A DNA stretch of 64,000 nt, taken from the NCBI GenBank assembly GCA_039707655.1, contig CM077666.1, forward strand, positions 398,617,886 to 398,681,885, given 5' to 3'. This DNA comes from Elymus sibiricus. Its lineage: Eukaryota > Streptophyta > Magnoliopsida > Poales > Poaceae. The notes under the pieces were generated by a model, which saw nothing but the letters and a program-made list of their open reading frames with translations, was not told the origin of the DNA and did not search any database. Positions 45,758 to 59,600 of this stretch are shown here, one piece after another; the stretch's first letter is position 1, and each line of letters starts with the position of its first letter. Made by a program: the position numbers and the translations under genes.

Positions 45758-46754
45758 TTCTCGTATGAGTTTCCTATGTATACTATTGTACTCATATATT
45801 TGTGTGTCGGTTGCACTGCATGCACGGCATGGTGCAACATGCATGCAACCAACTATGTATGTGTGTGTGTGCGTGTGGTAGTTCGACGTGTCGCGCGCAG
45901 TGCTACTACGAAGAACTGAAATAAGGGCGAGATGGCCGACGAGGAGGAGGCGCTGCATGGGTATAGATCTCCCCTATTGGCCGTTTAGTCAATGTTTATG
46001 TAGATGTGTAAAACATGTAATGACAGCTCGGTGCACTCTACCAGTGCCTAATAAGTGCAATATATATGTAGTTTTGTTAATGCATGCGATGTGCTGCGTA
46101 CCGGTGTGTATGTTCAATCTTGTTTATCCATGCATGTTCCTAATCAATATACAGCCCTAGAGTTCGGAATTTTTTATTTTAATTATATTTTAGAACTGTT
46201 TATTTTTCTTAACTTGACATGGAAAATATTGAAAATGCCTGGAATGGTACAAGGCGACAAAAGGGTGCAACAAACAAGTTACATCAGTTTGTATGACCAG
46301 TTGGGTCAGGATGAGCCGTTTTCTCAGTTTTAAATTCAAAAAATATATTCAAAACATGTATTTTTAAAAATGTTAATAATGTATTTAAAAAATGTTTAAT
46401 GTGGGCAAAGAAATGTTTCAGATGTATAGAAAAAATGTATAACATGTGTTGAAAAAATTAGACATGTATTGAAAAAAGAAAAAAAGGAAAAAACCAAAGA
46501 AAATATGAAGAAGACAATGAACACCAAAGAAAACCGTAAACAAAACATACAAAATGGAAGGAAAAGAAAAAACAATGTAAACTAGAGAAAACCGATGAAA
46601 ATCGTAATGAAAAAACACAGAAAAAGAAATAACAGCAAAAACATTGAAAAACCGGACCAGTCTAGCTTATACCTGGGCATATCTCGGGCCGGGCCGGGCT
46701 TCGGGCCGGGCCGACCAAAGCCCGATGCATAAAACCCAGGTGAGCTGATACCAT
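45758..46754. other. 3' flank of expansin and AT-rich filler
   Basis: First comes the expansin 3' untranslated region, with TGTGTGTGTG near 45860. An AT-rich part with AAAAATGTTTAATGTG-like words follows at 46320-46640. At 46682-46712 the sequence GGGCCGGGCCGGGCTTCGGG and neighbours form a GC-rich repeat. No gene is seen. Confidence 0.5.
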
Positions 46755-47102
46755 TGATAGACCTGTGGATCGGGTAGGCTTAGGGATCAACGGTGGCTTT
46801 ACCTTATCCTTGGCTCGATGAGCCTGATGGGGTGGCCATGGTGGTGGCAGTGTGTGTGTGCGAAGTGGTGGCGGCGGTGCTTCCCGTCGCTGCTGCGAAA
46901 AACCCTAGATCGGTAGGGAGTGTTGGTGGGGAATTGCCAACGCGACGAACCTCGTGACGCATGCCGCCGGACCCCACCCTATTTATATAGCGCAGTGCGA
47001 CAGGGGCCCGTCAACCAGAGAACGGTTGGGCGCCCCCGATCAGGGCGCGGGTCAAGGGCCCGTCGAGCCGTTGGGCTCGATCGGGAGGAGATCAACCTAA
47101 CA
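46755..47102 (-). repeat. LTR of copia element
   Basis: 348 bp, minus-strand start TGTTAGGTTGATC and end CAGGTCTATCA. It contains a TATATAAAT box at 46981-46989, about 115 bp from its start. The polypurine tract lies directly before it. Confidence 0.75.
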
Positions 47103-47283
47103 TTCTCCCCCTTGATCCCAACTTTTACTTTTAACCTTATACTTTACTCGTTTCATCACAGATCAATACATAGAACATGTTTCATCGTCACAGCTCAATT
47201 GCCGATAGAATCAGACAGCCACAACGTACCTCTCTGTTTTGAAACAAATTCTGTTCCGTTTTGGGCCTCTCATGATCCAGGAG

Positions 47284-50200
47284 TCATAGGCTTTCCCTTA
47301 AACCCATGCCGGCTAAGTGTTCCTTGAACACGTTGGGTGGTAAGCCTTTCGTAAGCGGATCCGCAAGCATATCCTTTGTCCTTATATGCTCGAGACTTAT
47401 AGTGTGATCCTGGATTTTTTCTTTCACAACATAATACTTTATCTCTATTGTTTTGGCAGCATTACTCGACTTGTTGTTGTGAGCATAAAATACTGCGGGC
47501 TGGTTGTCACAGTACATCTTTAGTGGTTTGTCAATACAATCTACCACTTTCAAGTCGGGTATAAATTTCTTTAACCATATCGCCTGCCCCGTGGCCTCAT
47601 AACATGCTATAAATTCTGCATACATCGTGGACGATGCAACTATTGACTGTTTGGAGCTTCTCCACGAAATAACCCCTCCAGCGAGAGTGAACACGTATCC
47701 TGACGTGGATTTTCTATCATCTCTGTCTCCCGCAAAATCCGCGTCTGAATACCCTCTTATCTCTAGGGAATCAGATCTCCTGTATGTTAGCATGTGGTCC
47801 TTCGTGCCTTGCGCATAACGCAATGCTTTCTTTACCATCTTCCAGTGCTCTGTGCCTGGATTCTCTTGATATCTACCGAGTACCCCGGTGATAAAAGCTA
47901 AGTCAGGGCGAGTGCACACTTGTGCATACTGTAAACTTCCAACAGCCGAAGCATATGGTACTGCTTTCATTTGATCGATCTCGTACTGGTTCTTGGGACA
48001 TTGGAATTTCCCAAAACTGTCGCCCTTGACTATAGGAGCAGGTGTGGCTTTACTCGCATGCATATTATACTTTTTAAGAACCTTTTCTAAATATGCCTTC
48101 TGCGATAGTCCTAAAACTCCATTTTTCCTATCTCGGTGAATTTCTATGCCCAAAACATATGATGCTTCACCAAGATCTGTTATATCAAAATTTGAGGACA
48201 AGAGCTTCTTTGTTTCTTGCAGCAGACTAACATCACTGCTAGCAAGCAAGATATCATCCACATACAAGATTAGGAAAATGTATTTCCCATTTTTAAACTT
48301 TGCATAAATGCAATTATCCTCAATATTTTCTTTAAATCCAAAACTTTTAATTGTCTCATTAAACTTTAGATACCACTGTCTAGAGGCTTGCTTTAATCCA
48401 TAAATAGATTTCTTCAGGCAGCATCCCATATCTTCCTTGCCTTTCATGATAAAACCCTTGGGTTGTTTCATGTAAACTTTTTCTTTTAAATCCCCGTTCA
48501 GAAATGCTGTCTTTACATCCATTTGATGTAACTCTAAATCAAAATGTGCAACTAATGCCATTATGATTCTGAAGGAATCCTTGCATGAGACTGGGGAAAA
48601 TGTCTCATTGTAATCTATTCCTTCTCTTTGTGTAAATCATTTTGCCACAAGTCGTGCTTTATACTTTTATACATTCCCATTAGAGTCATACTTAGTTTTG
48701 TAGACCCATTTACAGCCTACTGTTTTGGCTCCTTTAGGAATATTCTCTAAGTCCCAAACATCTTTGGAACTCATCGATTTCATCTCGTCTTCCATTGCCT
48801 CCAGCCACTTTGATGAGTGAGGGCTTCTCATGGCTTCTTCATATGAAGTGGGATCACCTCCCATATGAACTATTTCTGTGTTATAAACTTTATAATCAGT
48901 AGAAATAGCTGACTTTTTGGGTCTTGTAGACCTTCTAAGGGCCTCACTCCTAGGCTCATTCTGTGCCTCACCTTCCGGCACATCTTCTAAAAGTGGCTAC
49001 TGCACCTCCCTTTCATGCTCAACGACGGGTTCAGTCGGCTCCTGACGGACAGGTTCCGGATCTTCTCCCATAGTTGTCATGAGTGGAGTTACAACAGGTG
49101 CTTGCACCGCAACCTCAGGGATTGTCAGTGCAGGTACAACAGGTAGTGAGAAAAATGGCTCCTGAATCATCGGATTAGGTGCATGCACCCTCTTCTCCTC
49201 AAGATCGATTTTCCGAGCTACCATGCTCCCCCTCATCATTTCGTCCTCTAAGAAGACTGCATGTCTTGTTTCTACAAACTTTGTGTATCTCTCTGGACAG
49301 TAGAAACGAAAACCTTTTGATCTATCAGGATAGCCAATGAAGTGGCAACTGACTGTTTTGGGATCTAACTTTGCAATATTTGGATTAAACACTTTGGCCT
49401 CAGCTGGGCTCCCCCACACCCTTAAGTGTTGTAGGGAGGGCACTCTTCCTGTCCACAACTCGTACGGTGTTTTGGGCACCGACTTGCTTGGTACTCTATT
49501 GAGAATGTGAATGGCGGTTTTAAGCGCCTCCATCCATAATCCCAATGGCAAGGTGGAGTAACTCATCATGCTGCGCACCATATCCATCAGTGTACGGTTA
49601 CGCCTTTCAGCTACTCCATTTTGCTGAGGCTCGCCCGGCATTGAATACTGGGCCACTATGCCAGTCTCCAGTAAAAACTTTGCAAAAGGTCCAGAGACTT
49701 GGCCATATGGAGTGTGCCGACCGTAGTACTCTCCCCCACAGTCAGATCTTACTATCTTTATTCTTTTATCATGCTGATTTTCAACTTCAGCTTTGAATAT
49801 CTTAAATTTATCCAACGCTTCAGATCTTTCTTTGATTGGATAAATATAACCATATCGGGAGTAATCATCTGTGAATGTTATGAACAAGTCATAGCCATCC
49901 ACACTTTTCACAGGAAACGGTCCACAAATGTCAGTGTGAATGATTTCTAGTGTTCCTGTGCTACGGTTTGCACCCTTTTTGATTTGTTTTACATACTTTC
50001 CTTTAATGCAATCTATGCATTGCTCTATGTCTGAAAACTCTAATGGAGGAAGAATTTCATTTTTAACTAGTCTTTCTATTCCCCCCCTCGAAATATGGCC
50101 CAAGCGACAGTGCCATAATTTCGATGAGTCATGAGTTCTCTTTCTTTTCTTTTGTTCTTTGTCCGACGCGGAAACATGCTCATTCACATTACACACAGAA

Positions 50201-51486
50201 TGTACTTTTTCACGTAGTGATAATAAATAAAGCTCATCGTGTAGGAAAGCAACACCCACATGAGTATTATTAAACCATATGGCACACTTGCCATGTCCAA
50301 AGTGACATTCATAATGATCTTTATCCAAACACGAAACACTAATTAAGTTTCTGTGACATGAAGGAACATATAAAACATCTCTAAGCAGAAGCGTGAATCC
50401 ATCAGCTAACTCCAGGGAGATGTCGCCGACAGCTTCAACTTCTGCTTCAACTCCATTTGCAACTTCAATGGATCTTTCGCTTCTTTGCGTAGTTCGCGTC
50501 GAATGGAATCCCGGTAACGAATTTGCAACATGAACAGTTGCTCCTGAGGCAATCCACCAAGTAGATTTCGAAAACTGTGTATACAGGGATTCATTTACAA
50601 AGGAAACAGTGTTGTTACCTCTCTTTGCCATTATTGACTTGAGCCAATCAGGGCAATCTTTCTTATAGTGCCCAGTCTTCTTACAATGGAGACATGTATC
50701 TTTGTCCACTGGGAAAGACTTTTGCTGATGCTGATATTGAGCTTTTCCATGTGGCTTTGAAGGGGAACCTTTGCCATTGTTATTGTAGTTCTTTTTCTTA
50801 TTATCCTTCACATAGTTCAGAGAACCATCATGTGAGGTTTTAAGTCTTTCCTCTTCTTGCACACACATGGATATAGTCTTTTCAATGTGCCATTTTTCAG
50901 GCGACATGTTGTAGTTGACAACAAAGGTGTCAAACTCTTTTGGCAGTGAAGCCATAACCAAGTGAACAAGGAGTGCAGGCTTGAGTTCCAAATCCGCATC
51001 CATGGGTTTAAGCTTAGCTGCCATGTTGCTCATCCTGAGGATGTGCTCTCTTATGCCATGTCCACCGCCTGTGTATTTTTCTGTCACCGGCTGCTTTAGC
51101 AACTGGGTAGCATATATCTTTGAAGAACCAGTGAACTGGCTCTTTATCTTTTCAAGAAACTCCCCTACGGAAGTACACTCTGCAATTGAGCCCACAATAG
51201 CGTTCTCAATTGTGTTCTTTACGAAAGCCATGCACTTTTTATTGCCGGTGAGCCACTTTTGGTTTTCGAGGGTATATGACATCTCCACTGGAGCATGATC
51301 CCTCTGCCTTTTCGCCCAAGCAGCATCATCATCTTTTGCACCTCTGACTGGCTCTGGTAATTTGACCAGCTGTGGGGTGTCCACAACCCAGTCCACCTCA
51401 GCACAAACGAAGGCTAAGTCAACTTTCTTTCTCCACTCAGTGTAGTTATCGCCTCTGAGGGTTGGAACATCCTTGAGGCAACTCAT
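47284..51486 (-). pseudogene. Copia gag-pol polyprotein with three in-frame stops
   Basis: A single frame starts at ATG 51486 ([18 protein letters not shown]). It contains a UBN2-type gag, zinc knuckle [14 protein letters not shown], protease, integrase zinc part ([12 protein letters not shown]), integrase core with [16 protein letters not shown] and NGVAERRNR, reverse transcriptase with FLILYVDDILLAS, and RNase H (MYCDNQPAVFYA) to KGLPPNVFKEHLAGMG. The protease motif reads [11 protein letters not shown]: an Ala codon GCC (50548-50550) replaces the catalytic Asp. In-frame stops are TAG 48997-48999, TAA 48667-48669 and TGA 48637-48639. No frameshift is present. This copy cannot produce active enzymes. 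Confidence 0.92.
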
Positions 51487-52069
51487 CAAGTGGAAACCTC
51501 CTGAAATCACAATGAAGTGAGATCATAACAACAATTGCATGCACTAATCCAACGTTGGTCAAAATTAAAACATACAACTGTTTGTGCAATTTAAATCTAT
51601 ATCACTGTTGGGCAAAAGTAGAAATAAATGCACCTTTTATAACAATAACAAATCATGATCATGTTATTAACAACGTTGGTCATAAAAATAACAGGACCAT
51701 AATCACTTTCAATAATCATTTTATCATGCTCTCAAAAAATTTATTTCTTACTTTTAGTTCTATTTACTTTTATAGAGCACTTTTAACTATTTGCAGCGGA
51801 AAAACATGAATAAAAAAAATTCATGAGCTTTACTCTTTACAGAAGCATTTCTTTTACTTTTCTATTTTCTAAAACAAACCTTTCGTTGGATCTGTTTGTT
51901 CACAATTGAAACTAGACGAAAATGCTCAAAAATAAAGGATGCAATTCATCAAAATTACAGCTTCTGTCAAAATAAAAACATGGCCAACGGCCTGTTGCGC
52001 GTGTGCCGCACTACGGCCTGGCCGCCACGGCCCAAGGCCTGCTGGGCGACAGCCTCCTGTCCTCGTGGC

Positions 52070-52584
52070 CGTCGGATGCCATCGGACGGTCGTTCGCGCG
52101 GATCGCCAGGACAAAACCGCCCCACCCGGCCGCCCGAAAACCCTAGCTCCCATTCACTCTCTTCCTCCCCCGCGTCTATCCCGCTCGCATCGGCGGCGGC
52201 GAGTGGAGGAGAAAAAACACCCGAGGCCGGCGGCCCGCCGGCGACGGCGGGACCCCGCGGCGGCGAGCCTTCCCCCTCCCTCCTTTCTTTCCCATCCACC
52301 GCCGCCTACTGGCCAGTGAGAGAGAGAGAGAGAGCCCCGATGGCTCCCGCTGCTCCCCTGCGCCGGCGTGCGCGTGGGTCTGATGACGGCGCCCCCGCTG
52401 ACCCTTTTGCCGGCGTGCGCGAGCACCCTAGGGTGAACACGCCGCCGTCAAACGGCTCGGTGGAGGTGCCCTTTGCCCCGTGAGGGGTGGTGTTCTTCTT
52501 CCGACGCCTCGATTTGCCGATGCGCGTCGAGATCGAGAGGAACTGGCGCGGCCTTGCGGCGGCGCTCTTTGCCGACGTCCCGAG
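52070..52584 (+). pseudogene. 5' fragment of a host-like gene cut by LTR insertion
   Basis: A promoter/leader-like CT-rich stretch with an (AG)n run at about 52319-52335 is followed by ATG 52340. The frame gives MAPAAPLRRRARGSDDGAP and ends with VEVPFAP and TGA. The sequence beyond (FFFRRLDLPMRVEIERNW) remains protein-like to 52584, where a gypsy LTR begins. The remaining gene is not found in the window. I do not recognise it. It may be a natural gene broken by the insertion or a captured fragment. Confidence 0.4.
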
Positions 52585-55500
52585 TGTGACGCCCCCGACT
52601 TAATCGTGTACTAATCATACACGCAAACGTGCACGATCAAGCACAGGGACTCACGGGAAGATATCACAACACAACTCTAAACTCAAATAATAAGCATAAA
52701 TCATCATATTACAAGCCAGGGGTCACGAGGACCCGAATACATAAGTCATACACACAAATGATATCTGAGTACAGACATAGTTAGTCAAGTTTTGCCTTAA
52801 GAAGGCTAGCACAAACAACGATACAGATCGAAAAGGCGCAGGCCTCCTGCCTGGGAACCTCCTAACTACTCCTGGTCGGCTGGATCAACCCAGTAGTAAG
52901 TGCCATCGGGACCCTCCTGGTAGTAAGCTCCGGCAGTGTCGTCTGGCTCCTGGGCTCCGTCGTCTGATGTATCATCATATAGGTATGGGGGAAAATGAAT
53001 AGCAGAGCAACCGTGAGTACTCATCCAAAGTACTCGCAAGACTGACATCAGAACTATGCTAAATATGCATTGGTATCAAATGAAAAGGCTGTATCTGTGG
53101 ACTATATAGCAGAAATGCCAGAAGAGAGAAAGGCCTAGCCTATCGAAGACTAGCATCTTCAAGTAGTCTTGCAGCATCAGAAGAGAGTAGATAATAGTAG
53201 CATACATGTGGATATACAACAGCAATGCCCTGAGATCCTTTCTCGACTCCCTACGAGAAAGCGGTCCCGAGAGCATTATTAACAGTTTAATATGAATCAT
53301 CATCAATTTGTAGTTGTCATAGATCCGGGCACAACTCTGAGCGTCCTGTTACCGTGGACACGGCTATTCGAATAGATATCTTCCCTGCAGGGGTGCACTA
53401 CTGTTACCCAACACGCTCGATTAACTCCGGCCGGACACACTGGCTGGGTAATGCCCGGCCTCGGCTGATCGACACATCGCAGCCCGACCTAGAGCTCAGC
53501 AGAGAGGTCAACACGCCGGTCTAAATCCTAAGCACAAAGGGGTCTTGGGCCATCGCCCTTTGCACTCCTGCACGTTGCGAGGGTAGCCGGGGCCCAGGCG
53601 CGACACTGAATACACCAGTGACGTAACCAGCCCACCCCAACCAGCCCGCTTCTCTGAGCTGTGACGTCTGAAGAGCTTTCGGCTGATACTACGGTGTAGA
53701 GGGCCCCATTAAACCATTATCCCACGTGGTGGTAGTGCGAAATGGGCACGACGACCCACTCAGATCAAATACCCAGTTCCGTTAGGCGTATTTAGTATCG
53801 CGCGGGTGCTCTTGGAACCGACCCGTCTTTAATGATATTCGCTCGCGGGCACCCTTGGGGCCAGCCCGACTTTACATTTCCCCACGGGTACCTTTCGAGG
53901 TGGACCCGCCTGTAACAAAGGTCAAAGTAACCGTGTGTCCAAGTAATGAGGAGGAATCCGAGGAATCACCCTCGATGGATTCCCACTCGAGGAGTTGCGC
54001 GACGGTAGCTTAGCGGAGGTGATGTAAGAGGAATCACCCTCGATAACACACATCCGGGAAGCTATTCTACAGAGGCACCATCGAAAGTGAGCTAAGAGGT
54101 ATCACCCTCGGCACTCGATGCCAGCTCTGCAGTGTCGAGCAATTTAGGGGGTGTGCGGTGATGTGCTGCTCTCAACCCGTCGAACATTCGATCGGGGCGC
54201 AGATGCTAAAGCGGAGCAACTACAGCAAGGGAGAGGGGCCACAGATGGTTTTCCATCCAACCTATACTAAGCAGTTTGGATAATAAGGCATGTATCAACA
54301 ACAGTTACAAGGACAGGCTATGCATCAGATTAGGATAAATCAAAATGCAGCAATTTCTAATGCAAGCAGGAGGGAGAAGGAATGGATGATATAGGCATGC
54401 GTCAAGGGGGTTTGCTTGCCTGGTTGCTCTGCTGAGAGAGGCTGATCGACAAACGGCTGCTCGTCGGGGGTGTAGTCGAACTCTGCTGGGACGGCGTCGG
54501 TCTCGGCGTCTATCGAGAGAGAAGGAGGGAGAAGAAACAATAAATTTCACGGCAAAATGCAATCACTATGCATGACAAGCCTAAAATGATATGCAGATGT
54601 GTGCTACTGCCTATCTATATGATTTAGATAACTCTTGGGTATTAATAAAAATTTAATTGGATTTGTTTTATTAAAGTGGTGCACTATTCATCTACTGCAA
54701 ACGGTCAAAAAGTTCCATGTTCAGATAGCTAGAGGCATGTGACAGATGAATGGATGGCATATTTGGATTCGTGGCATTTTTCTGATCAACTTTCATATAT
54801 AAATTATTTTCATCTGACTTACGGATTAAAAGATATGAATTTTTAAAGTTTTAAATATTTTCTGAATTTATTTTAATTATTTAATTCGAATTATCCAGAA
54901 TAGTGTTGGCTGACGTCAGCATGATGTAATGCTGACGTCAGCAGTCAACAGGGGGCTGACCAGGTCAAACCCTGACCAGTGGGTCCCACACGTCATAGAC
55001 ACAGGTCTAATTAACTTATTAACAGACTAATTAATCCAGTGGGGCCCATATGTCAGTGGGTAATTAGGCAAAATTAATTATTTTAATTAATCCTAATTAG
55101 TAATTAGGCAACTGACAGGGGGGACCCACCTGTCATAGGCACAGGGGAGAGGGGCCCCACCTGCCAGTGACTGGGCTGCCCAGTCAGCCGAGTTGACCGA
55201 GTCAACTCGGTCAACTGGGGCCAGCGGGGCCCAGGGGCAGTGACCCAGAGGCGGGCCCGGCCAGGCCACGTCGGCGGTGGCCAGCGGCGAGCCCCGGTGA
55301 CCACAATTCGCGGCGGAGGCCACTGGAGGTCGCCGGAATCGCGCTACGGGCCGCCATTTCGCGCGTGGCTAGGTGCGTTCGAACGGGTGCTCACCCGCGC
55401 GTCGATTGGTGGCGGTGGCATCGCCGGAGACGGCCGGAATCGTCGCCGGCGACGAGGTTAGCGGCGGGGCTTTTCGGGCGACGACGGATCCGGCGAGTGC

Positions 55501-56630
55501 GGGCACGGCGAAGCCAGCGGAGAGGCTCTACGGGGTCCTAGCGACGCGTGGAGCACGATGGTGGCCGTGGTTGGGCATGACAACGACGGAGACGACGGCG
55601 ACGAGCTCATCGGCGGCGAGGCTCTCGGGCGGCAACGATAACGACGGCTACGGCGGCTATTCCACGCGCGAGAGGGAGGGGAAGGAAGGGGAGGAGCTCA
55701 CCGAGCGGCTACGTAAAGCCCTTGGTGGCTTTGGAGCAGCAGAACGGCGGCAATCGCCGGAGAAGCGCCGGCAACCGAAGGTTGAAGACGAGCTTGTGGT
55801 TGTCGATGCAGAAGCTCCGGAGCTCGCGCGAGTGGACGAGGAGGACGAGGAGATCACGGCGGGGCACGGGAGGCGGTGTGGCCGCGGGATCGACGGCGGC
55901 AGCGCCGGCGACACTGCGGGAGAGGAGGGGATCGAGAGAGAGAGGGCGAGGGGGAATGAATGGGTGGGCTAGGGTTGCGAGGGAGGCGACGAGGGTCACG
56001 GGGACGTCTTAACGGCGACGGGGAGCCGCGGGATGGGCGACAGCGCGACGACGACGGCCGGATGCTCTCGGACGGCGACACGCAGGCGGGAGGAGGACGA
56101 CGGCCGGCTGGTGGGCTGGGCTGTGCACTGTGCACTCACAGCCCAGCGCCACAGTAACAGGTAGCCCCTTCTCCTTTTCTTTTCTAATTCTTTTCTTTTT
56201 CTCTGTTTTGCAAATTGTGAGGCCATCAAATGATTTTCAACAGATGAGTGACTTAGCCCAAAATTATCAGTAGATTATTCTTATCCAACAAAAATTGGTT
56301 TGGACAACTTACAACTTCACTTTAATTCCCATTAAATTATTTAGTGTTAGAAGTTGCTGTTTTGTTACTGTTTTTAATCAGCTAGGGGCATTTCTAGAAT
56401 TATGGTGATGTTGTTTTCCTCAAGACAATTAGTTATGATTTATGTGTCATTTAATGAACATTTTAGTTGCTGGTTTGAACAACTTTTATTTTCCGCTTAA
56501 GATTTAATTTGAAATTTGAATTAGAATTTGAAATGAGATATGATGCAAATGATGCTCAAGCATGGTTAATCATGATGACATGGCACTGTCAAAGGGGTGA
56601 TTACTGTAGCTATTACATGGGGGCGTTACA
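52585..56630 (-). repeat. 3' LTR (4046 bp) of chromodomain gypsy element
   Basis: Plus-strand start TGTGACGCCCCCGACTTAAT, end ATGGGGGCGTTACA, giving a 12-bp terminal repeat TGTRACGCCCCC. A polypurine tract AGAGGAGGAGAAT lies on the minus strand directly before it (56631-56643). Long open frames on the plus strand at 55.4-56.0 kb lie antisense in GC-rich LTR sequence and are not taken as genes. The possible left target duplication is CCGAG (52580-52584); the right one is outside. Confidence 0.88.
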
Positions 56631-56666
56631 ATTCTCCTCCTCTAACAAGAATTCTCGTCCCAAGAA

Positions 56667-59600
56667 TTAAGAGGAAGACTGAAAGAAAGTAGGGTATTCT
56701 TCACGAAGACGGTCCTCGCGTTCCCAAGTGGACTCATCCTCAGAATGATTTGACCACTGAACCTTGAGGAACTTGATCGACTTCTGACGAGTCCGACATT
56801 CAGTTTGATCAAGAACGCGGATCGGATATTCTGGATAAGACAGATCTTCTCGCAATTCAAGCACTTCATGATCCACAGCTCGGATAGGATCCTTGAAGCA
56901 GCGACGAAGTTGCGATACATGAAAGACGTCATGCACTTGAGAAAGGTTTGGCGGCAACTCCAATTGATATGCCACTTCTCCTCGACGAGCGAGAATGCGG
57001 AACGGGCCAATATAGCGAGGAGCTAACTTGCCCTTGATTCCGAATCGGTGGGTGCCTTTCATCGGAGTGACGCGAAGGTAAGCTTGCTCACCAGGCTGAT
57101 AGACCATTACCTTGTGCTTTCGGTCATAGTTGCTCTTTTGACGAGACTGGGCAATTTTCAGATGTTCACGGACAATGCGGACTTGTTCTTCAGCTTGTTG
57201 AATAATGTCCGGTCCAACAAGTGAACGTTCCCCAGTTTCTGACCAATTCAGAGGGGTTCGACACTTACGTCCATAAAGAACTTCAAACGGTGCCATCTTC
57301 AGACTAGCTTGATAGCCATTGTTGTAAGAGAATTCGGCATATGGGAGAGATTCTTCCCATTTCTTACCGAATGAGATGACGCAAGCTCGAAGCATATCTT
57401 CAAGCACTTGGTTAACTCTTTCGACTTGACCCTGAGACTGAGGGTGATAAGCAGTGCTAAAAGACAGATGAGTTCCCATGGCTTCCTGGAAACTGTTCCA
57501 GAATCTGGAAGTGAAAAGGCTGCCACGATCTGAACTGATCTCTAACGGAACACCGTGGAGTGACACAATTCTGGAAACATACAATTCTGCTAACTGACTA
57601 GCAGTGATAGTCTCCTTGACAGGTAAAAAGTGAGCAACCTTTGAGAACCGGTCGATGACGACAAAGATAGCATCATGACCCTTCCGCGATCTGGGAAAAC
57701 CAGTAATGAAGTCCATTTGAACTTTGTCCCATTTCCACTCCGGAATTTCAAGTGGTTGCAAGGTTCCAGCAAGCCTTTGATGTTCTGCTTTGATGCGACG
57801 GCAAACGTCACACTCAGCAACATACTTAGCAATATCATGTTTCATATCGGGCCACCAGTACCGCTGACGAATGTCTTGGTACATTTTGGTACTACCAGGG
57901 TGAATAGACAAGGGCGTGTCATGTGCTTCTTTCATGACATCCGAACGAGAGTCCAGATTATGCTTTCTGGGGACCACTAGGCGGCCTTTGAAGAACAAAG
58001 CACCATCCTCACCAACATGGTAGAAAGAAGGATTACCCTTGGAGAGGTACTTCTTAATCTTCTCAACTTCAGAGTCATAATTCTGTCTGGTCTTGATGTT
58101 GCGCTCGAGGTCTGGCTCAACCTCCAGGGTGTTGAGATAACCCTGAGGAACAATGTGAAGGTTCAATTTGTGAAGCTCTTCATATTGCATAGGTTGCGCT
58201 TCCTGAACCATGAGGTTGTTGCAATAAGCCTTGCGACTCAAAGCATCGGCCATCACATTAGCCTTGCCAGGGGTGTAGGAGATATTCATATCATAATCAG
58301 CTACTGTTTCGAGCCATCTCTGTTGACGAAGGTTCAAGTCTGGCTGGGTATACAGATACTTCAAACTCTTATGATCAGTGTATATCTCGCAACGGTTACC
58401 AAGGAGGTAATGTCGCCATAGCTTCAGAGCATAAATAACTGCAGCAAGCTCGAGATCATGTACCGGATAATTTTCCTCATGAGGACGCAATTGACGAGAG
58501 CCATAAGCAACTACTCTGCGTTCTTGCATTAGGACACAGCCTAATCCTTGACGAGACGCATCACAGTAAATCTCGAAGTCCTTTTGAGAATCCGGGGGTG
58601 CTAACACTGGGGCAGATGTCAACTTATCTTTAAGCATCTGAAAGCTTTCTTGACATTTTTCTGTCCATTCAAATTTAACACCCTTGTGGAGCAGGTCAGT
58701 TAATGGCTTTGCAATCCTCGAGAAGTTCTCAACGAATCGTCGACAATAACTAGCGAGTCCGAGAAAACTCCTGACTTGCTTGACATTCTTCGGAGGAGTC
58801 CAGTCTAGAATAGCCTGAACTCGCTCGGGGTTAACGGCAATACCGTCTTTGGAAATCACGTGACCAAGATAGGTCACCTCGGATAACCAAAATTCACACT
58901 TGGAATACTTGGCATATAACTGGTGTTCTCGCAACTTCTCCAATACAAGCCGAAGATGTTCAGCGTGTTCTTCTTCATTCTTGGAATATATCAGGATATC
59001 ATCCAAGTAGACCACGACGAACTTGTCGAGGTAGTCCATGAAGATATAATTCATCAATCGGGAGAAGGTTGCCGGGGCATTAGTTAGTCCGAATGACATG
59101 ACGGTGTACTCGTATGATCCATAACGAGTAACGAATGCGGTCTTCGGAATATCCTCCTTACGAACTCGGATCTGATGATAACCCAACCTCAAATCGAGTT
59201 TCGAGAACACAGAGGATCCAGCAAGCTGATCATAAAGATCGTTAATCCGGGGCAGTGGATATTTGTTCTGGATTGTGGCTTGGTTAATGGGCCGATAGTC
59301 CTGGACCAATCGGTTAGTTCCATCCTTCTTCTTAACAAAGAGAGAAGGTGCTCCCCAAGCAGAGGAACTGGGGCGGATGAAACCCTTTTTCAGTGACTTG
59401 TCGATTTCTTCCTTAAGCTCGAGAAGTTCATGCGGAGGCATCTTGTAAGGACGCTTCGCAATAGGAGTGGTGCCAGGCTTCAAGTCGATGACGAACTCGA
59501 CAGCTCTAACAGGGGGTATTCCCGGAAGTTCTTCCGGAAAGTCACGGATGACCGGAACGTTCTCAATTCCCTCAAGAGGTGAGGCCTTCAAAGCATTCAG

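Larger units (their letters stand above)
46755..51970 (-). mobile_element. Ty1/copia retrotransposon, decayed, 5' LTR missing
   Basis: On the minus strand it has a long T/A-rich leader, gag-pol (51486-47284), a polypurine tract GGGATCAAGGGGGAGAA next to 47103, and one LTR (46755-47102). The order gag, protease, integrase, reverse transcriptase, RNase H is that of copia. No second LTR is found on the right; the sequence passes near 51970-52070 into an unrelated GC-rich gene fragment. Outside the LTR, a primer-binding-like TGGTATCAGCTC follows (46742-46753). Confidence 0.8.

Noticed and set aside
55373..55972. 199-codon plus-strand frame near 55.5 kb
   Set aside because: It lies antisense within the 4046-bp gypsy LTR, in GC-rich sequence open in several frames. 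No motif supports a protein.
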